Origin: Halorientalis pallida
GTDB lineage: Archaea; Halobacteriota; Halobacteria; Halobacteriales; Haloarculaceae
Direction: 5' to 3'
DNA: 64,000 bases
NCBI RefSeq assembly: GCF_004118325.1
Contig: NZ_RDFA01000003.1
Coordinates: 310,001-374,000 of the forward strand
Positions 26,050 through 35,457 of the stretch are shown in pieces. Under the pieces are notes generated by a model. The model worked only from the letters and a program-made list of their open reading frames with translations. It did not search any database and was not told the DNA's origin. The number at the start of each line of letters is the position of its first letter. The first letter of the stretch is position 1. A program made the position numbers and the translations under genes.

Positions 26050-26415
26050 TCACTTCCGAGTCGCCGCCTCCAGACCGCCGGGAATCCACGCCAGCGAGTC
26101 GAAATCGACGGCGCCGGGCTCGCAGTGCTCGACGACCAGTCCGTCGCCGTCGCTGGCGACGACCAGTACGTCGGCTTCGTCGTCGACTGCCGCAGGGGCG
26201 GGACCGACCGTTGGCCCGGCCGGCCCCGAACCGCCTGCGGGCCGCGCGAGGACGACCTGCTCGTCGTCCCGGAACAGGACGGCGTCGTCGAGCGACCAGG
26301 GGAGGACGGCAGCCAAACGCCCGAGCCGCTCCGCCAGCGCCTCGAACCCGCCCTCGACCGACGACCGCTCCGCGCCCGCGTCGCGCTCGTCATCGTTCCC
26401 GGGTGAGAATACCAT
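26050..26415 (-). CDS. Conserved haloarchaeal hypothetical protein
   Basis: 121 residues starting MVFSPGNDDERDAGAE. An acidic N-terminus is followed by an alpha-beta domain with strands VLFRDDEQVVLARP, ADVLVVASDGDGLVVEHC and a final AWIPGGLEA helix. No motif of known function is visible. The frame upstream to 26544 crosses the C homopolymer and lacks acidic codons, so the ATG at 26415 is chosen. It converges with the VanZ-like gene with no gap. Confidence 0.6.
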   Translation of the reverse strand: MVFSPGNDDERDAGAERSSVEGGFEALAERLGRLAAVLPWSLDDAVLFRDDEQVVLARPAGGSGPAGPTVGPAPAAVDDEADVLVVASDGDGLVVEHCEPGAVDFDSLAWIPGGLEAATRK

Positions 26416-26470
26416 GCACGCTCTAGGTGGAGCCCCGTTGTAAGCGCGTTGGCCAGTTCGAGCGTCGAGT

Positions 26471-26483
26471 CCCCCCCCCCCCC
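26471..26483. repeat. Homopolymer of 13 C
   Basis: Thirteen consecutive C lie between the 26050-26415 gene (minus) and the peroxiredoxin gene (plus), about 74 bases upstream of the latter's ATG. It is the longest homopolymer in the window and may vary in length by slippage or be a sequencing estimate. Confidence 0.8.
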
Positions 26484-26556
26484 GGCGACGTTCCTCTCCG
26501 GGCCCGAACAGGTTGCGGCCGGGTTTTACGGATACAGAGCCCATCCTAGTTCGCGC

Positions 26557-27036
26557 ATGTCAGACGTTGGCGATCAGGCACCGGACTTCACCGTCCCGCT
26601 CGCCCACGACGGCGATCCCGAACCGTTCACGCTGTCGGACCACCTCGACGAGGCCCCTATCGTGCTGGCCTTCTTCCCCGGCGCGTTCACCCCGCCGTGC
26701 CAGGAGGAGATGAGCCAGTTCCAGGACGACATCGACAACTACCGCGACATGGGTGCGACGCTGTACGGCGTCAGCGTCGACTCGCCGTTCGCCCAGAAGG
26801 CGTTCCGCGAGGAGCACGGCTTCGAGTTCCACATGCTCAGCGACTCGAACAAGGAAGTCATCGAGGACTACGGCGTCGAGATCGACTTCGCGGACATGGG
26901 CTACTACGGACTGGCCCAGCGCGCTGTCTTCGTCGTCAACGGCGACGGCGAGATCACCTACAAGTGGGTCGCAGACGACCCCCACACCCAGCCAGACTTC
27001 GAGGCCGTCCAGGAGGCAGTCGAGGCCGCGGGCTGA
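26557..27036 (+). CDS. Peroxiredoxin (AhpC/TSA family)
   Basis: 159 residues from MSDVGDQAPDFTVPLAHDG. The thioredoxin-fold core VLAFFPGAFTPPCQEEM contains the candidate peroxidatic Cys48, with the preceding P-x-x-x-T-P pattern. No clear resolving Cys is present, so it would be a 1-Cys enzyme or use a partner thiol. It should detoxify peroxides in the cytoplasm. TATA-like GGTTTTACGG lies 26-35 bases before the ATG. It is the family standard against which the Cys-less paralogue at 21662 can be judged. Confidence 0.92.
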   Translation: MSDVGDQAPDFTVPLAHDGDPEPFTLSDHLDEAPIVLAFFPGAFTPPCQEEMSQFQDDIDNYRDMGATLYGVSVDSPFAQKAFREEHGFEFHMLSDSNKEVIEDYGVEIDFADMGYYGLAQRAVFVVNGDGEITYKWVADDPHTQPDFEAVQEAVEAAG

Positions 27037-27054
27037 CCGTTCGGCTCGCGGAAA

Positions 27055-28983
27055 TCAGTCGTCGGCGACCGACTTCGACCGTTCCTCGTCGGCCTGTGCC
27101 GCCCACAGGTCGGCGTAGGCACCACCCTCCACGGCCAGCAGGTCCTCGTGGCTCCCCGCCTCGACGATTTCGCCCTCGTCCATCACGACGATCCGGTCGG
27201 CGTCCTTGATCGTCGAGAGGCGGTGGGCGATGACGAAGGCGGTGCGGTCCTCGATCAGGCGGTCGAGGCTCTCCTGGATCAACTCCTCGGTCTCGGTGTC
27301 CACGTCGCTCGTGGCCTCGTCGAAGACGATGATTGCGGGGTCGTTGAGCAGCGCGCGAGCGATGGCGACTCGCTGGCGCTGACCACCGGAGAGCTTGATG
27401 CCGCGCTCGCCGACCTGCGTGTCGTAGCCGTCGGGGAGGTCCTGTACGAACTCGTGCGCTTCGGCCGCCTTCGCGGCCTCGACGACGCGCTCGCGCACCT
27501 CGGCTTCGCGCTCGGCGTCGACCGACCGCTGGTCGCTCTCGATCTCCAGGGCGAGTTCGTCGCCGTACGCGACGTTCTCGGCGACGGTCCCCGAGAACAG
27601 GTACGGGTTCTGCTCGACGACGGCGATCTCCTCGCGGAGCCGCCGGAGGTCGAACTCGCGCACGTCGGTCCCGTCGACGCGCACCGCCCCGGAGTCGACA
27701 TCGTAGAGTCGCGGGACGAGTTTGAGGAGCGTGGATTTGCCCGCGCCGGTCGCGCCCGCGAGGCCCACCGTGGCTCCAGCGGGCACGTCCAGCGAGACGC
27801 CGCGGACGACCGGCTCGCCGTCGCCGTAGGCGAATGTCACGTCGTCGAACTCGACCGCGCCGTCGATCTCGTCGGGCCGGGAGGGGGCCGCGGGGTCGGT
27901 GATCGTCGGGTCGGTGTCGAGCAGGCCGAACACCCGCTCGGCGCTGGACTTGGCGAGGGTGTACTTGTTCGCGGACTTGCCGATCCGGCGCATCGGCGAG
28001 TACAGGCGGCGGAGGTAGAGGAAGAAGGCGGCGAAGCCACCGAGTGTGATGATTCCCGCGTCGCCGTACAGGATGATGTCCCGGCCGCCGATGTAGAGGA
28101 CGAGGACGAAGACGACACCGGTGAACAGCCTGAGTGTCGCGAAGAACGCCCGGCGGATACGGAGCGCGGCGACTTTCTCGTCGTGGTACTGCTGGCTCTG
28201 GGCGGCGACTCGACCCCGCTCGAATCCGTAGCGGTTGAAGGCCTTCACGACCGCGACACCACCGAGGTTGTTCTCAAGGCGCGTGTTCAGCCGGGATACC
28301 GTCTGTCGGATCTCCCGGTACCGTGGTTCGATCCAGCGCAGAAAGAGCCAACTCGCGACGCCGATGACCGGCACCGGCGCGAGCGCGATCAGCGCGAGCT
28401 GTGGGGAGTAGTAGGTCAACACGATAGCGATGCCGCCGACGGTCGCGAGCATGCGGATGAACTGCCGAAACTCAGTGTTGAGGAACGACTCCAGCCTGTT
28501 GATGTCGCTGTTGAGGATCGAGAGCATCCCACCGGTCTGGTGGTTGGCGAAGAAGTCCATCGAGAGGTGCTGGAGGTGGTCGTAGGCGTCGTCGCGGAGG
28601 TCTCGCTGGATCTTCTGGGCGGTCGACTGTATCAGATAGCGACCCGCAAAACGCGTCGCCGAGCGGAGCAGGTAGGCCAGGGCTGCGATGAGCACGAGGC
28701 GTTCGAGTAACGCCAGCCGGGCCGCCTGGCTCGTAATCGCGCCCGCCGGCACGAGACCGAGTTCGGCGAGCAGTCCCGGCTTCCCGGACTGGTTGATGAT
28801 CCGGTCGATGGCCGTCGCCACGATGACCGGCGGGACCAGTCGGGCGAAGCGGGTCAGAAACGAGGCGACGATACCGACGGTGAGGGTGAGCCAGTAGGGG
28901 CGCGCGTAGCCGACGAGCCGACAGACGGCGTTGCCGTCGACGCTCTCGCGGACGTGCTCGAATCCCCCGTGTTCGTCGGCCAT
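27055..28983 (-). CDS. ABC transporter fused permease-ATPase (lipid/multidrug exporter type)
   Basis: 642 residues from MADEHGGFEHVRESV. Six transmembrane helices (about residues 30-330) are fused to an ABC domain with Walker A GATGAGKST (near 420), signature LSGGQRQR (near 545), Walker B IIVFDEATS and switch AHRLS. This is the MsbA/BmrA exporter type, working as a homodimer in the cytoplasmic membrane. The in-frame ATG at 29040 would add 19 residues of non-acidic sequence; the ATG at 28983 is preferred. Substrate is unknown. It is divergent from a doubtful 41-residue ORF. Confidence 0.94.
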   Translation of the reverse strand: MADEHGGFEHVRESVDGNAVCRLVGYARPYWLTLTVGIVASFLTRFARLVPPVIVATAIDRIINQSGKPGLLAELGLVPAGAITSQAARLALLERLVLIAALAYLLRSATRFAGRYLIQSTAQKIQRDLRDDAYDHLQHLSMDFFANHQTGGMLSILNSDINRLESFLNTEFRQFIRMLATVGGIAIVLTYYSPQLALIALAPVPVIGVASWLFLRWIEPRYREIRQTVSRLNTRLENNLGGVAVVKAFNRYGFERGRVAAQSQQYHDEKVAALRIRRAFFATLRLFTGVVFVLVLYIGGRDIILYGDAGIITLGGFAAFFLYLRRLYSPMRRIGKSANKYTLAKSSAERVFGLLDTDPTITDPAAPSRPDEIDGAVEFDDVTFAYGDGEPVVRGVSLDVPAGATVGLAGATGAGKSTLLKLVPRLYDVDSGAVRVDGTDVREFDLRRLREEIAVVEQNPYLFSGTVAENVAYGDELALEIESDQRSVDAEREAEVRERVVEAAKAAEAHEFVQDLPDGYDTQVGERGIKLSGGQRQRVAIARALLNDPAIIVFDEATSDVDTETEELIQESLDRLIEDRTAFVIAHRLSTIKDADRIVVMDEGEIVEAGSHEDLLAVEGGAYADLWAAQADEERSKSVADD

Positions 28984-29087
28984 ATCCCAGGCAACGGCTC
29001 CAGCGTCAAGTATGGCCCGCACTCGGTTCGCAGTCGGCACAAGCGTTTTTTCGGCGGGCCGACGAGGTTCGATGGGGTGCGACTCCC

Positions 29088-29213
29088 ATGCCGATCGCTC
29101 CGTACGACCCGCGAGGCGACGACGAAGACCGGAACGCGCCGGACATCGGTGACGTTGTCGAACGGATCATCAACGGGGGCGACGACCCGTCCCCCGGTGC
29201 GGCACAGCCGTGA
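29088..29213 (+). CDS. Small acidic protein, uncertain
   Basis: 41 residues, MPIAPYDPRGDDEDRNAPD at the start, ending SPGAAQP. Composition (Asp/Glu-rich, few hydrophobics) fits a haloarchaeal coding region, and ATG follows the divergent gap from the ABC exporter. A T-rich TATA-like GTTTTTTCGG at 29045-29054 is about 35-43 bases upstream. No domain is recognisable. It could be spurious. Confidence 0.4.
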   Translation: MPIAPYDPRGDDEDRNAPDIGDVVERIINGGDDPSPGAAQP

Positions 29214-29287
29214 CGAGGGGTCGTAACCGCGCGATTTCTTCGGCGGCGACGCGCAACACGTAATGCGCTCGATAATCAAGCGCTGGT

Positions 29288-30286
29288 GTGGCGAAGCCGC
29301 TCCGCTTTCGCGTGTCGAACGAACGGTGGACCGAGGGTCGGGTCCGGTCGGACCTGCTCGGCCCCCTGGATGCCAACCTCGGGGCCGAGATGAGCCGCCC
29401 CTGGTTCAAACAGCCGTCGGGCTACGAAGCCCGCCGGTTCGAGATGGACAACGGCGACATCGCCCTGTTCGCCTGGAACGGCCAGGGCTACTGGCTGGGC
29501 AACACCGAGACGCCGAGTGCCCTGTGGCGCACGGACAAGTACACCTTCTCGCAGGTGCCCGACCGCATCTCGGAGTGGGCCCAGCGCGAACTGCTGGCCC
29601 AGTTACACGAGGAGTCGCCGTGGCTGGCCGACTACCCCACCATCTCGTGGTTTTTCCTCCCCGTCCTGCTCTCGAAGGATGGCCGACACACGACCCGAGA
29701 GTTCCTGCACGACCACGCCGCTGGCTTTCCCGACGCCGACCCCGACGAGGGCCTCCAGTTCTACGAAGCGTTCCTGCAGACCGACGCCCTCGAGGACCGG
29801 TACACGATGGCGTCGAAACTCGGAACGAGCGAACACCTCAACGTCGGCCGGATGCGCTCGACGATGAGCGAGTTCACCGTCGCCAAGCTCCTCCACGAGG
29901 CCGGGTACGAGGTCACCCCCGAGATCGAGGTGACCACCGGCCACTTCATCGACTTCCGCGCGGACGAGAACGGCGAGGGCGTCCTCGTGGAGGTCACCCG
30001 GCCGCAACCGCCCGCCGAACGGGCCGCGAGTTCGCCGAGCAAGTCGATCCGCGAGACCGCCGAGACGAAAGTCACCGGCCAGCTGTCCGAACACGAGGGC
30101 GGCGTCGTGCTGTTCGTCGACTGTTCCTCCTTCGCCGACCACCACTGGGCGACCCTGCTGGACGAACGGCCGGAGGTCCGACACCGCCCAGCGGTCGTGT
30201 TCCGGGCCTGGCCCGACGGTCGAGTCGAAGGGTACACGAAAGGGAGCGTGCCGCTGGATCTACCCGACGGGATCGAGACGACGTGA
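29288..30286 (+). CDS. Conserved haloarchaeal protein with PD-(D/E)xK-like core (possibly DUF5784)
   Basis: 332 residues, GTG start at 29288 (MAKPLRFRVSNERW). The N-terminal half contains an aromatic-rich segment (GQGYWLGNTETPSALWR). Near residue 198 the order EFTVAKLLHEAGYEVTPEIEV, then HFIDFRADENGEGVLVEVTRP resembles the restriction-endonuclease-like fold: a helix Glu, a strand Asp (FIDF) and E-x-x on the next strand (VEVT), although the catalytic lysine is missing. The C-terminal strand VVLFVDCSSF follows. Family name is from memory and not certain. No restriction or recombination genes neighbour it. Confidence 0.7.
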   Translation: MAKPLRFRVSNERWTEGRVRSDLLGPLDANLGAEMSRPWFKQPSGYEARRFEMDNGDIALFAWNGQGYWLGNTETPSALWRTDKYTFSQVPDRISEWAQRELLAQLHEESPWLADYPTISWFFLPVLLSKDGRHTTREFLHDHAAGFPDADPDEGLQFYEAFLQTDALEDRYTMASKLGTSEHLNVGRMRSTMSEFTVAKLLHEAGYEVTPEIEVTTGHFIDFRADENGEGVLVEVTRPQPPAERAASSPSKSIRETAETKVTGQLSEHEGGVVLFVDCSSFADHHWATLLDERPEVRHRPAVVFRAWPDGRVEGYTKGSVPLDLPDGIETT

Positions 30287-30473
30287 GACCGGTCGCCGGA
30301 TCCGCCGAGCGGCACGACCCGTACTAGATTCGATCTGATCCGTACCCCATACAATCGCGTCTATTTCGCGTTTCGAACCCTGTATCGAACTGTGTCCAGC
30401 AATCGCGGTGTGAGTCGCATCGCGTCGGTCTCTCGAACACAACGTATAAGTTTGTGTTAGTTCTTGACATGGT

Positions 30474-30923
30474 GTGTCTAGTGAACGGGTTACAGAACTG
30501 ACGACAGCGGAGGAACTCCGGGAGGCGTATCCAGTGTTGGAACAGCTCCGGCCCATCGGTGCGGACACGTTTCTGGACGTCTACGACACCATGCGGGCCG
30601 AAAGCGGGTACCAGCTGTTCGCCCTCCGGAGCGGTGACGGCGACATCAGAGCACTCGCGGGTGTCGTCGTCGAGACGAACATGTACCACGGCAAACACGC
30701 GTGGGTGCACGAACTGGTCGTCGACGAGCCACACCGCGGGGAGGGCCACGGCGGGGAACTCCTCTCGTGGGTCGAGTCGTGGGCCGATGACCGAGACTGC
30801 TCGTGTGTCGAACTCGCGTCGGGCCACTGGCGCGACCGGGCACACGAGTTCTACGAAAAGGAGGGCATGGAGAAGTACTGCTACACGTTCAAGACCGAAC
30901 TGTCCGCCGACAGCCTCTACTGA
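30474..30923 (+). CDS. GNAT-family N-acetyltransferase
   Basis: 149 residues, GTG start at 30474. The acetyl-CoA-binding motif A is HELVVDEPHRGEGHGGELL (R-G-E-G-H-G as Q/RxxGxG/A variant), and the motif B Tyr region is HEFYEKEGMEK. Residues 1-55 are a helical N-terminus. Substrate is unknown. TATAAGTTTG around 30445 lies about 24-30 bases upstream of the GTG, a clear leaderless promoter. Confidence 0.88.
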   Translation: MSSERVTELTTAEELREAYPVLEQLRPIGADTFLDVYDTMRAESGYQLFALRSGDGDIRALAGVVVETNMYHGKHAWVHELVVDEPHRGEGHGGELLSWVESWADDRDCSCVELASGHWRDRAHEFYEKEGMEKYCYTFKTELSADSLY

Positions 30924-31083
30924 CTGTCTCTCTAACTCGTTTCCGGCAGCGACTCCGGTCGTGTCGACGATTCCGGCAGCGCTCGGTGACGGGACTGCGC
31001 CGGAGGGGAACGGCGAATTCGGTCACCCGACAGACGGCGGCCCGAGTGTCACCGTCCTGAGACGGGGTTCGCGAGCGAGTCCG

Positions 31084-33057
31084 TCACTGCTCCCACTCGG
31101 ACTCGGCGCGTTCGCCGAGCATCTCCCGGAACTGTTCGGTCGTGCGTTCGAGGAGTTCGCCGGTCGACCAGTCCAGGATGACCCCGTATCGGCGGATCAG
31201 GTCGAGTTCGTCCAGTTCGCCGTCTCGATAGCGCTGGGCGACGGCGTCCGGGTCTTCTCGAAGCCAGTCCTCCCGGTTGTCCCGGATGTGGTCGCGTTCC
31301 TCGGCCGTGGCGTCGTGATCGATCTCGTACGCACAGATGTCGGGGTCGATGGCTTCGATCACGACGCCGTAGTCCTTCCGGGCGCGCTCGACGGAGACAT
31401 AGTCGTCTTTGACGTCTTCGAGCACGGCTTCGGGGTCGCGTTCGAGCGGGTCGCCGAACCCGCCACCGCCGGACGACGGCCGGACGAACTCGTCGCCCTC
31501 GCTGACGGGGTGGTTCGAGAAGACGGTCCCCATCTCCTCGCGTTCGCCGTCCTGTGTGAGCGTCACGCCGTGGGGGATGCCCGGCAGGCCGCCGTTGATG
31601 CCCCAGGTGATGGAACGCGAGCGGTCCGAACAGTAGGACATGACGGCGTTCTCGCAGTCGAGCATGCGGCCGCCCTTCCGGAGGCCACAGCCGCCGCGGA
31701 ACTCGCCGGGGCCCGCGGAGTCGGTGACGATCTCGTGTTGGCTGGTCAGCAGTGGGGTGTCCCGCTCTTGCCCCTCCAGGGACTGAACGGCCAGGCCGGC
31801 ACCGAAGACCGGCGCGGTGGCGTTTGCACCGTCTTTGCCGTCGCGGCCGCCCCAGCCGCCGGCCATCCAGTCGTACCAGGCGAACTCCTCGCCCTCGCGG
31901 CTCTCCCGTCTGTCGGTCCCACCCGCGAGTAGATACTCCAGGTTGAACGCACACGCCATCGCTCGCTCGGGCAGCACCTCGGACCACAGCTCGAAGATGG
32001 CGTTCATCACCTTCTCGTAGGCACCGGCGACCGACCCCGTCACGGGGATCGGCTCGGGCGCGTTGACGACCGTCCCTTCGGGCAGATCGGCGCTGACGAC
32101 GCGGTACATCCCCGAGTTCAGCGGAACGTCGGGGAAGAACATCTTCGTCCCGGCGATGACCGCCGAGAAGGAGGTCCCGAAGGTGGCGTTGAGGAAGTTG
32201 CCGATGAACTCGTCGGACCCCGAGAGGTCGTAGTGAACCTCGTCGCCGTCGATGGTCATCTCGACGTCGACGGTGACGTAGCCTTCCTCCTTGTTGGGAT
32301 CGGCGTCGATGTAGTCCTGGGTCCGCCAGGTGCCGTCCGGCAGGTCGCGGATCTGCTCGCGCATGATACGTTCGACGTAGTCTTTGGACTCGCCGAAGGC
32401 GGTCATGACCGTGTCGACACCGTACTTGTCGACGAGTTCGAGCAGTCGCTCCTCGGCGATGCGAGTCGCCTCGGCCTGGGCGCGCAGGTCGCCCATTCGG
32501 TCTTCCGAGAGGCGCATGTTCGTCGTCATGAAGTTGGCGACGTCCTCCCGGAACTCGCCGGCGTCCCAGATCTTCAGCGGCGGGATGCGCAACCCCTCCG
32601 CGAAGTGGGAGTTGGCGTCGATGTTGAACGAACCCGGCGCGGGGCCGCCGACGTCCGCCCAGTGGCCGTTGGACTGGGTGACGGCGATGAGTTCGCCATC
32701 GTGGAACACCGGTCGCATGATACGCACGTCGTTGATGTGTGTCCCACCGAGATACGGGTCGTTGACGATGTAGACGTCGCCCGGGTTGATGTCGCCCTCG
32801 AAGAATTCGAGCGTCTCCTTGCAGGTGTAGTGGAGGGTCCCGACGTGGACGGCGATGTCCTTCGAGCCCTGCATGACCGTGTTCCCTTCGGCGTCGTTGA
32901 GACTGTTACTGAAGTCTCGGTTATAGATCACGAACGAGTAACACGTTCGCTGAATCTGTTCTGCCATCCGGTCGACGAGGTTCGTGAACGAACTGCGCAA
33001 CACCTCGAAGGTGACCGGATCCAGGTCGATGTCCGTCTGCGCTTGCGATTCTGACAT
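31084..33057 (-). CDS. hyuB: Hydantoinase/oxoprolinase B subunit
   Basis: 657 residues from MSESQAQTDIDLDPVTFEVL, the start of nearly all HyuB proteins. The family blocks YSFVIYNRDFSNSLNDAEGN, GDINPGDVYIVNDPYLGGTHINDV and FGGGGFGDPLERDPEAV-like GGGFGDPLERDP are all present, and length is usual for the family. Together with HyuA it forms an ATP-dependent enzyme acting on hydantoins, 5-oxoproline or acetone-like ketones; which one is not decidable. Its ATG overlaps the HyuA stop by one base (TAATG). Confidence 0.92.
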   Translation of the reverse strand: MSESQAQTDIDLDPVTFEVLRSSFTNLVDRMAEQIQRTCYSFVIYNRDFSNSLNDAEGNTVMQGSKDIAVHVGTLHYTCKETLEFFEGDINPGDVYIVNDPYLGGTHINDVRIMRPVFHDGELIAVTQSNGHWADVGGPAPGSFNIDANSHFAEGLRIPPLKIWDAGEFREDVANFMTTNMRLSEDRMGDLRAQAEATRIAEERLLELVDKYGVDTVMTAFGESKDYVERIMREQIRDLPDGTWRTQDYIDADPNKEEGYVTVDVEMTIDGDEVHYDLSGSDEFIGNFLNATFGTSFSAVIAGTKMFFPDVPLNSGMYRVVSADLPEGTVVNAPEPIPVTGSVAGAYEKVMNAIFELWSEVLPERAMACAFNLEYLLAGGTDRRESREGEEFAWYDWMAGGWGGRDGKDGANATAPVFGAGLAVQSLEGQERDTPLLTSQHEIVTDSAGPGEFRGGCGLRKGGRMLDCENAVMSYCSDRSRSITWGINGGLPGIPHGVTLTQDGEREEMGTVFSNHPVSEGDEFVRPSSGGGGFGDPLERDPEAVLEDVKDDYVSVERARKDYGVVIEAIDPDICAYEIDHDATAEERDHIRDNREDWLREDPDAVAQRYRDGELDELDLIRRYGVILDWSTGELLERTTEQFREMLGERAESEWEQ

Positions 33058-35084
33058 TATTTCACCGTGATGATGAGGTTTCCAGTGCGTTCGACTTCCG
33101 CGTCGGTGCCTGGCGGGACGACGACCGTCGAGTCCATCTGCTCGACGATGGCCGGCCCCTCGAACGACGCACCGGCGCCTAGTTTCGAGCGGTCGTAGAC
33201 GTCGGTCTCGACGTACTCGCCCGCGTCGTCGAAGTACGCGTCACGGGTTCCGACGTGGGCGTCCGTGGCTCCCCCGGCGTCGAGTTCGGGGAAGGACGGC
33301 TTGTCGACGATCCCCCGACCGGTGACGCGCAGGCCGTAGATTTCGACCTGTTGGTCGGGGTCGGAGTACGCGTACACCTGTTCGTGGTGGTCGTGGAACT
33401 GCTCGCGAATGGCTTCCATGCTCTCTATCGGCCGGGCACAGGGAACGTCCAGCGAGCGCCACTGGCCGGCGTAGCGCATCTTGAGTTCGTGGTCCATCCG
33501 CATGTCGTCGTCCTCGACGCCCTCTTCGTCGAGGCGCTCGTAGATCTCCGACTCCATCTCCGCGAAGGCCCCCTCGATGTCGTCGACGACGTCCGCCGTC
33601 GCGTCCGCGATGAACGTCCGCGAGAGGTCGTGCTCGACGTCGACCAGCAGACAACCGAGTGCCGAGTTGATCCCCGGATACGGGGGGATGATGACCTTCG
33701 GGATGCTCATCTGCTTTGCGACGTGTGCGGCGTGCAGCGGGCCCGCGCCGCCGAAGCCCACGAGCGCGAAGTCGCGGGGGTCGTACCCCTTGCTCGTGGA
33801 GACCAGTCGGACCGCGTTACACATGTTCGCGACGGCGATCTGCTCGATCGACGACGCCGCCTCGGTGAGGTCGAGGCCGAGCGGGTCTGCGATGTCGCGT
33901 TCGATGACTCGCTCTGCCGGTTCGGCCGTCGCCTCCATGTCGCCACCGAGGAACTTGTCGGGGTCGACCCAGCCGAGGACGACGTTCGCATCGGTGGTGG
34001 TCGGCTTGTCGCCGCCGCGAAGATAGCAGGCCGGTCCCGGGTCCGCGCCCTGACTCTTCGGGCCGACGCGGAGCGAGCCACCGTCGTCGATCCAGGCGAC
34101 GGAGCCGCCACCGGCACCGATCGTCTCGATGTCCGTCGAGGGGAACATGATGGGGTAGCCGTATTCGACGGCCCACTCGTCGGTCATCTCGATGTCGCCG
34201 TCGTAGGTGAGCGAGACGTCGGCGCTGGTGCCCCCCATGTCGAAGCCGATGGCGTTCCCGAAGCCACACTGTTCGGCGATGTACTGGCTGGCGATGGCGC
34301 CGGCGGTCGGCCCGGAGTTGGCGATGCGGGCGGCGTAGTACGCGATGGCCTCCGTCGTCATGACGCCGCCGCCGGAGTGCATCGCCAGCACGTCGCCGTG
34401 ATACCCGCGGTCGTCCAACTGGTCCGATAGGTCCGTCAGGTACTCCCGGACGACGGGGACCAGTGCCGCGTTGATGACGGTCGTGCTGGTCCGCTCGTGT
34501 TCGAACATCTCCGGCAGGATCTCGTGGGAGGTACAGACGAACGCGTCGGGGTGTTCCTCCTCGACGATTTCGGCGATGCGCGCCTCGTGCTCCCCGTTGA
34601 CGTAGGCGTTGACCAGCGAGACGGCGATCGTATCGATGCCGCGTTTCTCGAAGATGCGGACGACTTCCCGCGTGGCCTCCTCGTCCAGCTGCTCGACGAC
34701 CGCTCCGGACGCGTCGACGCGCTCGGGGACCCCCAGACGGTCCCGTCGCTGGACGTAGGGGTCGGCAACGTCCTCGTAGGCGTCCCAGAGGTTGTCTTTC
34801 GTCGCGTCTCGAATCTCGTGGACGTCGCGGAACCCTTCGGTCGTGATGAGCCCGATCCGCGGGAGTTCGCGCTCGATCAGTGCGTTCGTCCCGACGGTCG
34901 AACCGTGTGAGAAGAAGTCCAGGTCCGCGATACCCGTCTCGGCTTTCGTCAGCCCGTTGATCACACCCTCCGCGGGGTTGTCGGGCGTCGACGGCGTCTT
35001 CGCGATCTCGATCTCGCCGCTTTCTTCGTCGAACACGATCACGTCGGTGAAGGTCCCACCGATGTCGACACCGGCACGGTTCAT
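33057..35084 (-). CDS. hyuA: Hydantoinase/oxoprolinase A subunit
   Basis: 675 residues from MNRAGVDIGGTFTDVIVFDE. The N-terminal DIGGTFTD phosphate-binding block marks the actin/acetate-kinase-like ATPase, and the GFDMGGTSADVSL block near residue 275 completes the nucleotide site. It provides the ATP-dependent half of the HyuAB enzyme. The gene leads the operon; an AT-rich TATA-like CTATTAAATAGG lies at 35119-35130, implying a leader of around 10 bases. Confidence 0.93.
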   Translation of the reverse strand: MNRAGVDIGGTFTDVIVFDEESGEIEIAKTPSTPDNPAEGVINGLTKAETGIADLDFFSHGSTVGTNALIERELPRIGLITTEGFRDVHEIRDATKDNLWDAYEDVADPYVQRRDRLGVPERVDASGAVVEQLDEEATREVVRIFEKRGIDTIAVSLVNAYVNGEHEARIAEIVEEEHPDAFVCTSHEILPEMFEHERTSTTVINAALVPVVREYLTDLSDQLDDRGYHGDVLAMHSGGGVMTTEAIAYYAARIANSGPTAGAIASQYIAEQCGFGNAIGFDMGGTSADVSLTYDGDIEMTDEWAVEYGYPIMFPSTDIETIGAGGGSVAWIDDGGSLRVGPKSQGADPGPACYLRGGDKPTTTDANVVLGWVDPDKFLGGDMEATAEPAERVIERDIADPLGLDLTEAASSIEQIAVANMCNAVRLVSTSKGYDPRDFALVGFGGAGPLHAAHVAKQMSIPKVIIPPYPGINSALGCLLVDVEHDLSRTFIADATADVVDDIEGAFAEMESEIYERLDEEGVEDDDMRMDHELKMRYAGQWRSLDVPCARPIESMEAIREQFHDHHEQVYAYSDPDQQVEIYGLRVTGRGIVDKPSFPELDAGGATDAHVGTRDAYFDDAGEYVETDVYDRSKLGAGASFEGPAIVEQMDSTVVVPPGTDAEVERTGNLIITVK

Positions 35085-35457
35085 AGTATCATTTCACATG
35101 TCAGAGTCTACCGAGACCTATTTAATAGTTTTCTTCATTCGTACCCAATCCAATCTCAGAAGTAGAAAAGAGACTCAATTTAACAATCAATGATGGCAGT
35201 GAATCGCCGTGAGCCCCCGGCCGGAGGGCCTCGGTGTTCGATAGAGCCAGTTGGTCGAGCGACAGAGAACGCGCTGGTAGTCCACTCCCGTAGATACGCG
35301 CTCGGAGACCGTCGACGAGCCGGTCGAACGCTGGGGTGGCGAACGGATCGGGCCGTGGGTAGGCCTCCGGCCCGGAATCGTCACCGGTTGTCAGTGGACG
35401 GTTTCGCGAGGGTCGGCGCTGCTCGGTACCTCGTCGCCGAGCCGTGATCGCCCGAAA
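35085..35457. other. Intergenic region upstream of hyuA
   Basis: The first 100 bases are AT-rich and carry the hyuA promoter. The rest is GC-rich with no convincing gene: a plus-strand 85-codon frame at 35190-35447 is Arg-rich and not acidic, so I reject it. Nothing else is seen. Confidence 0.5.

Noticed and set aside
27148-28710. 520-codon plus-strand ORF opposite the ABC exporter
   Set aside because: Antisense shadow of a well-conserved gene.
35190-35447. 85-codon plus-strand ORF upstream of hyuA
   Set aside because: Arg-rich, no domain, no promoter in the right place.
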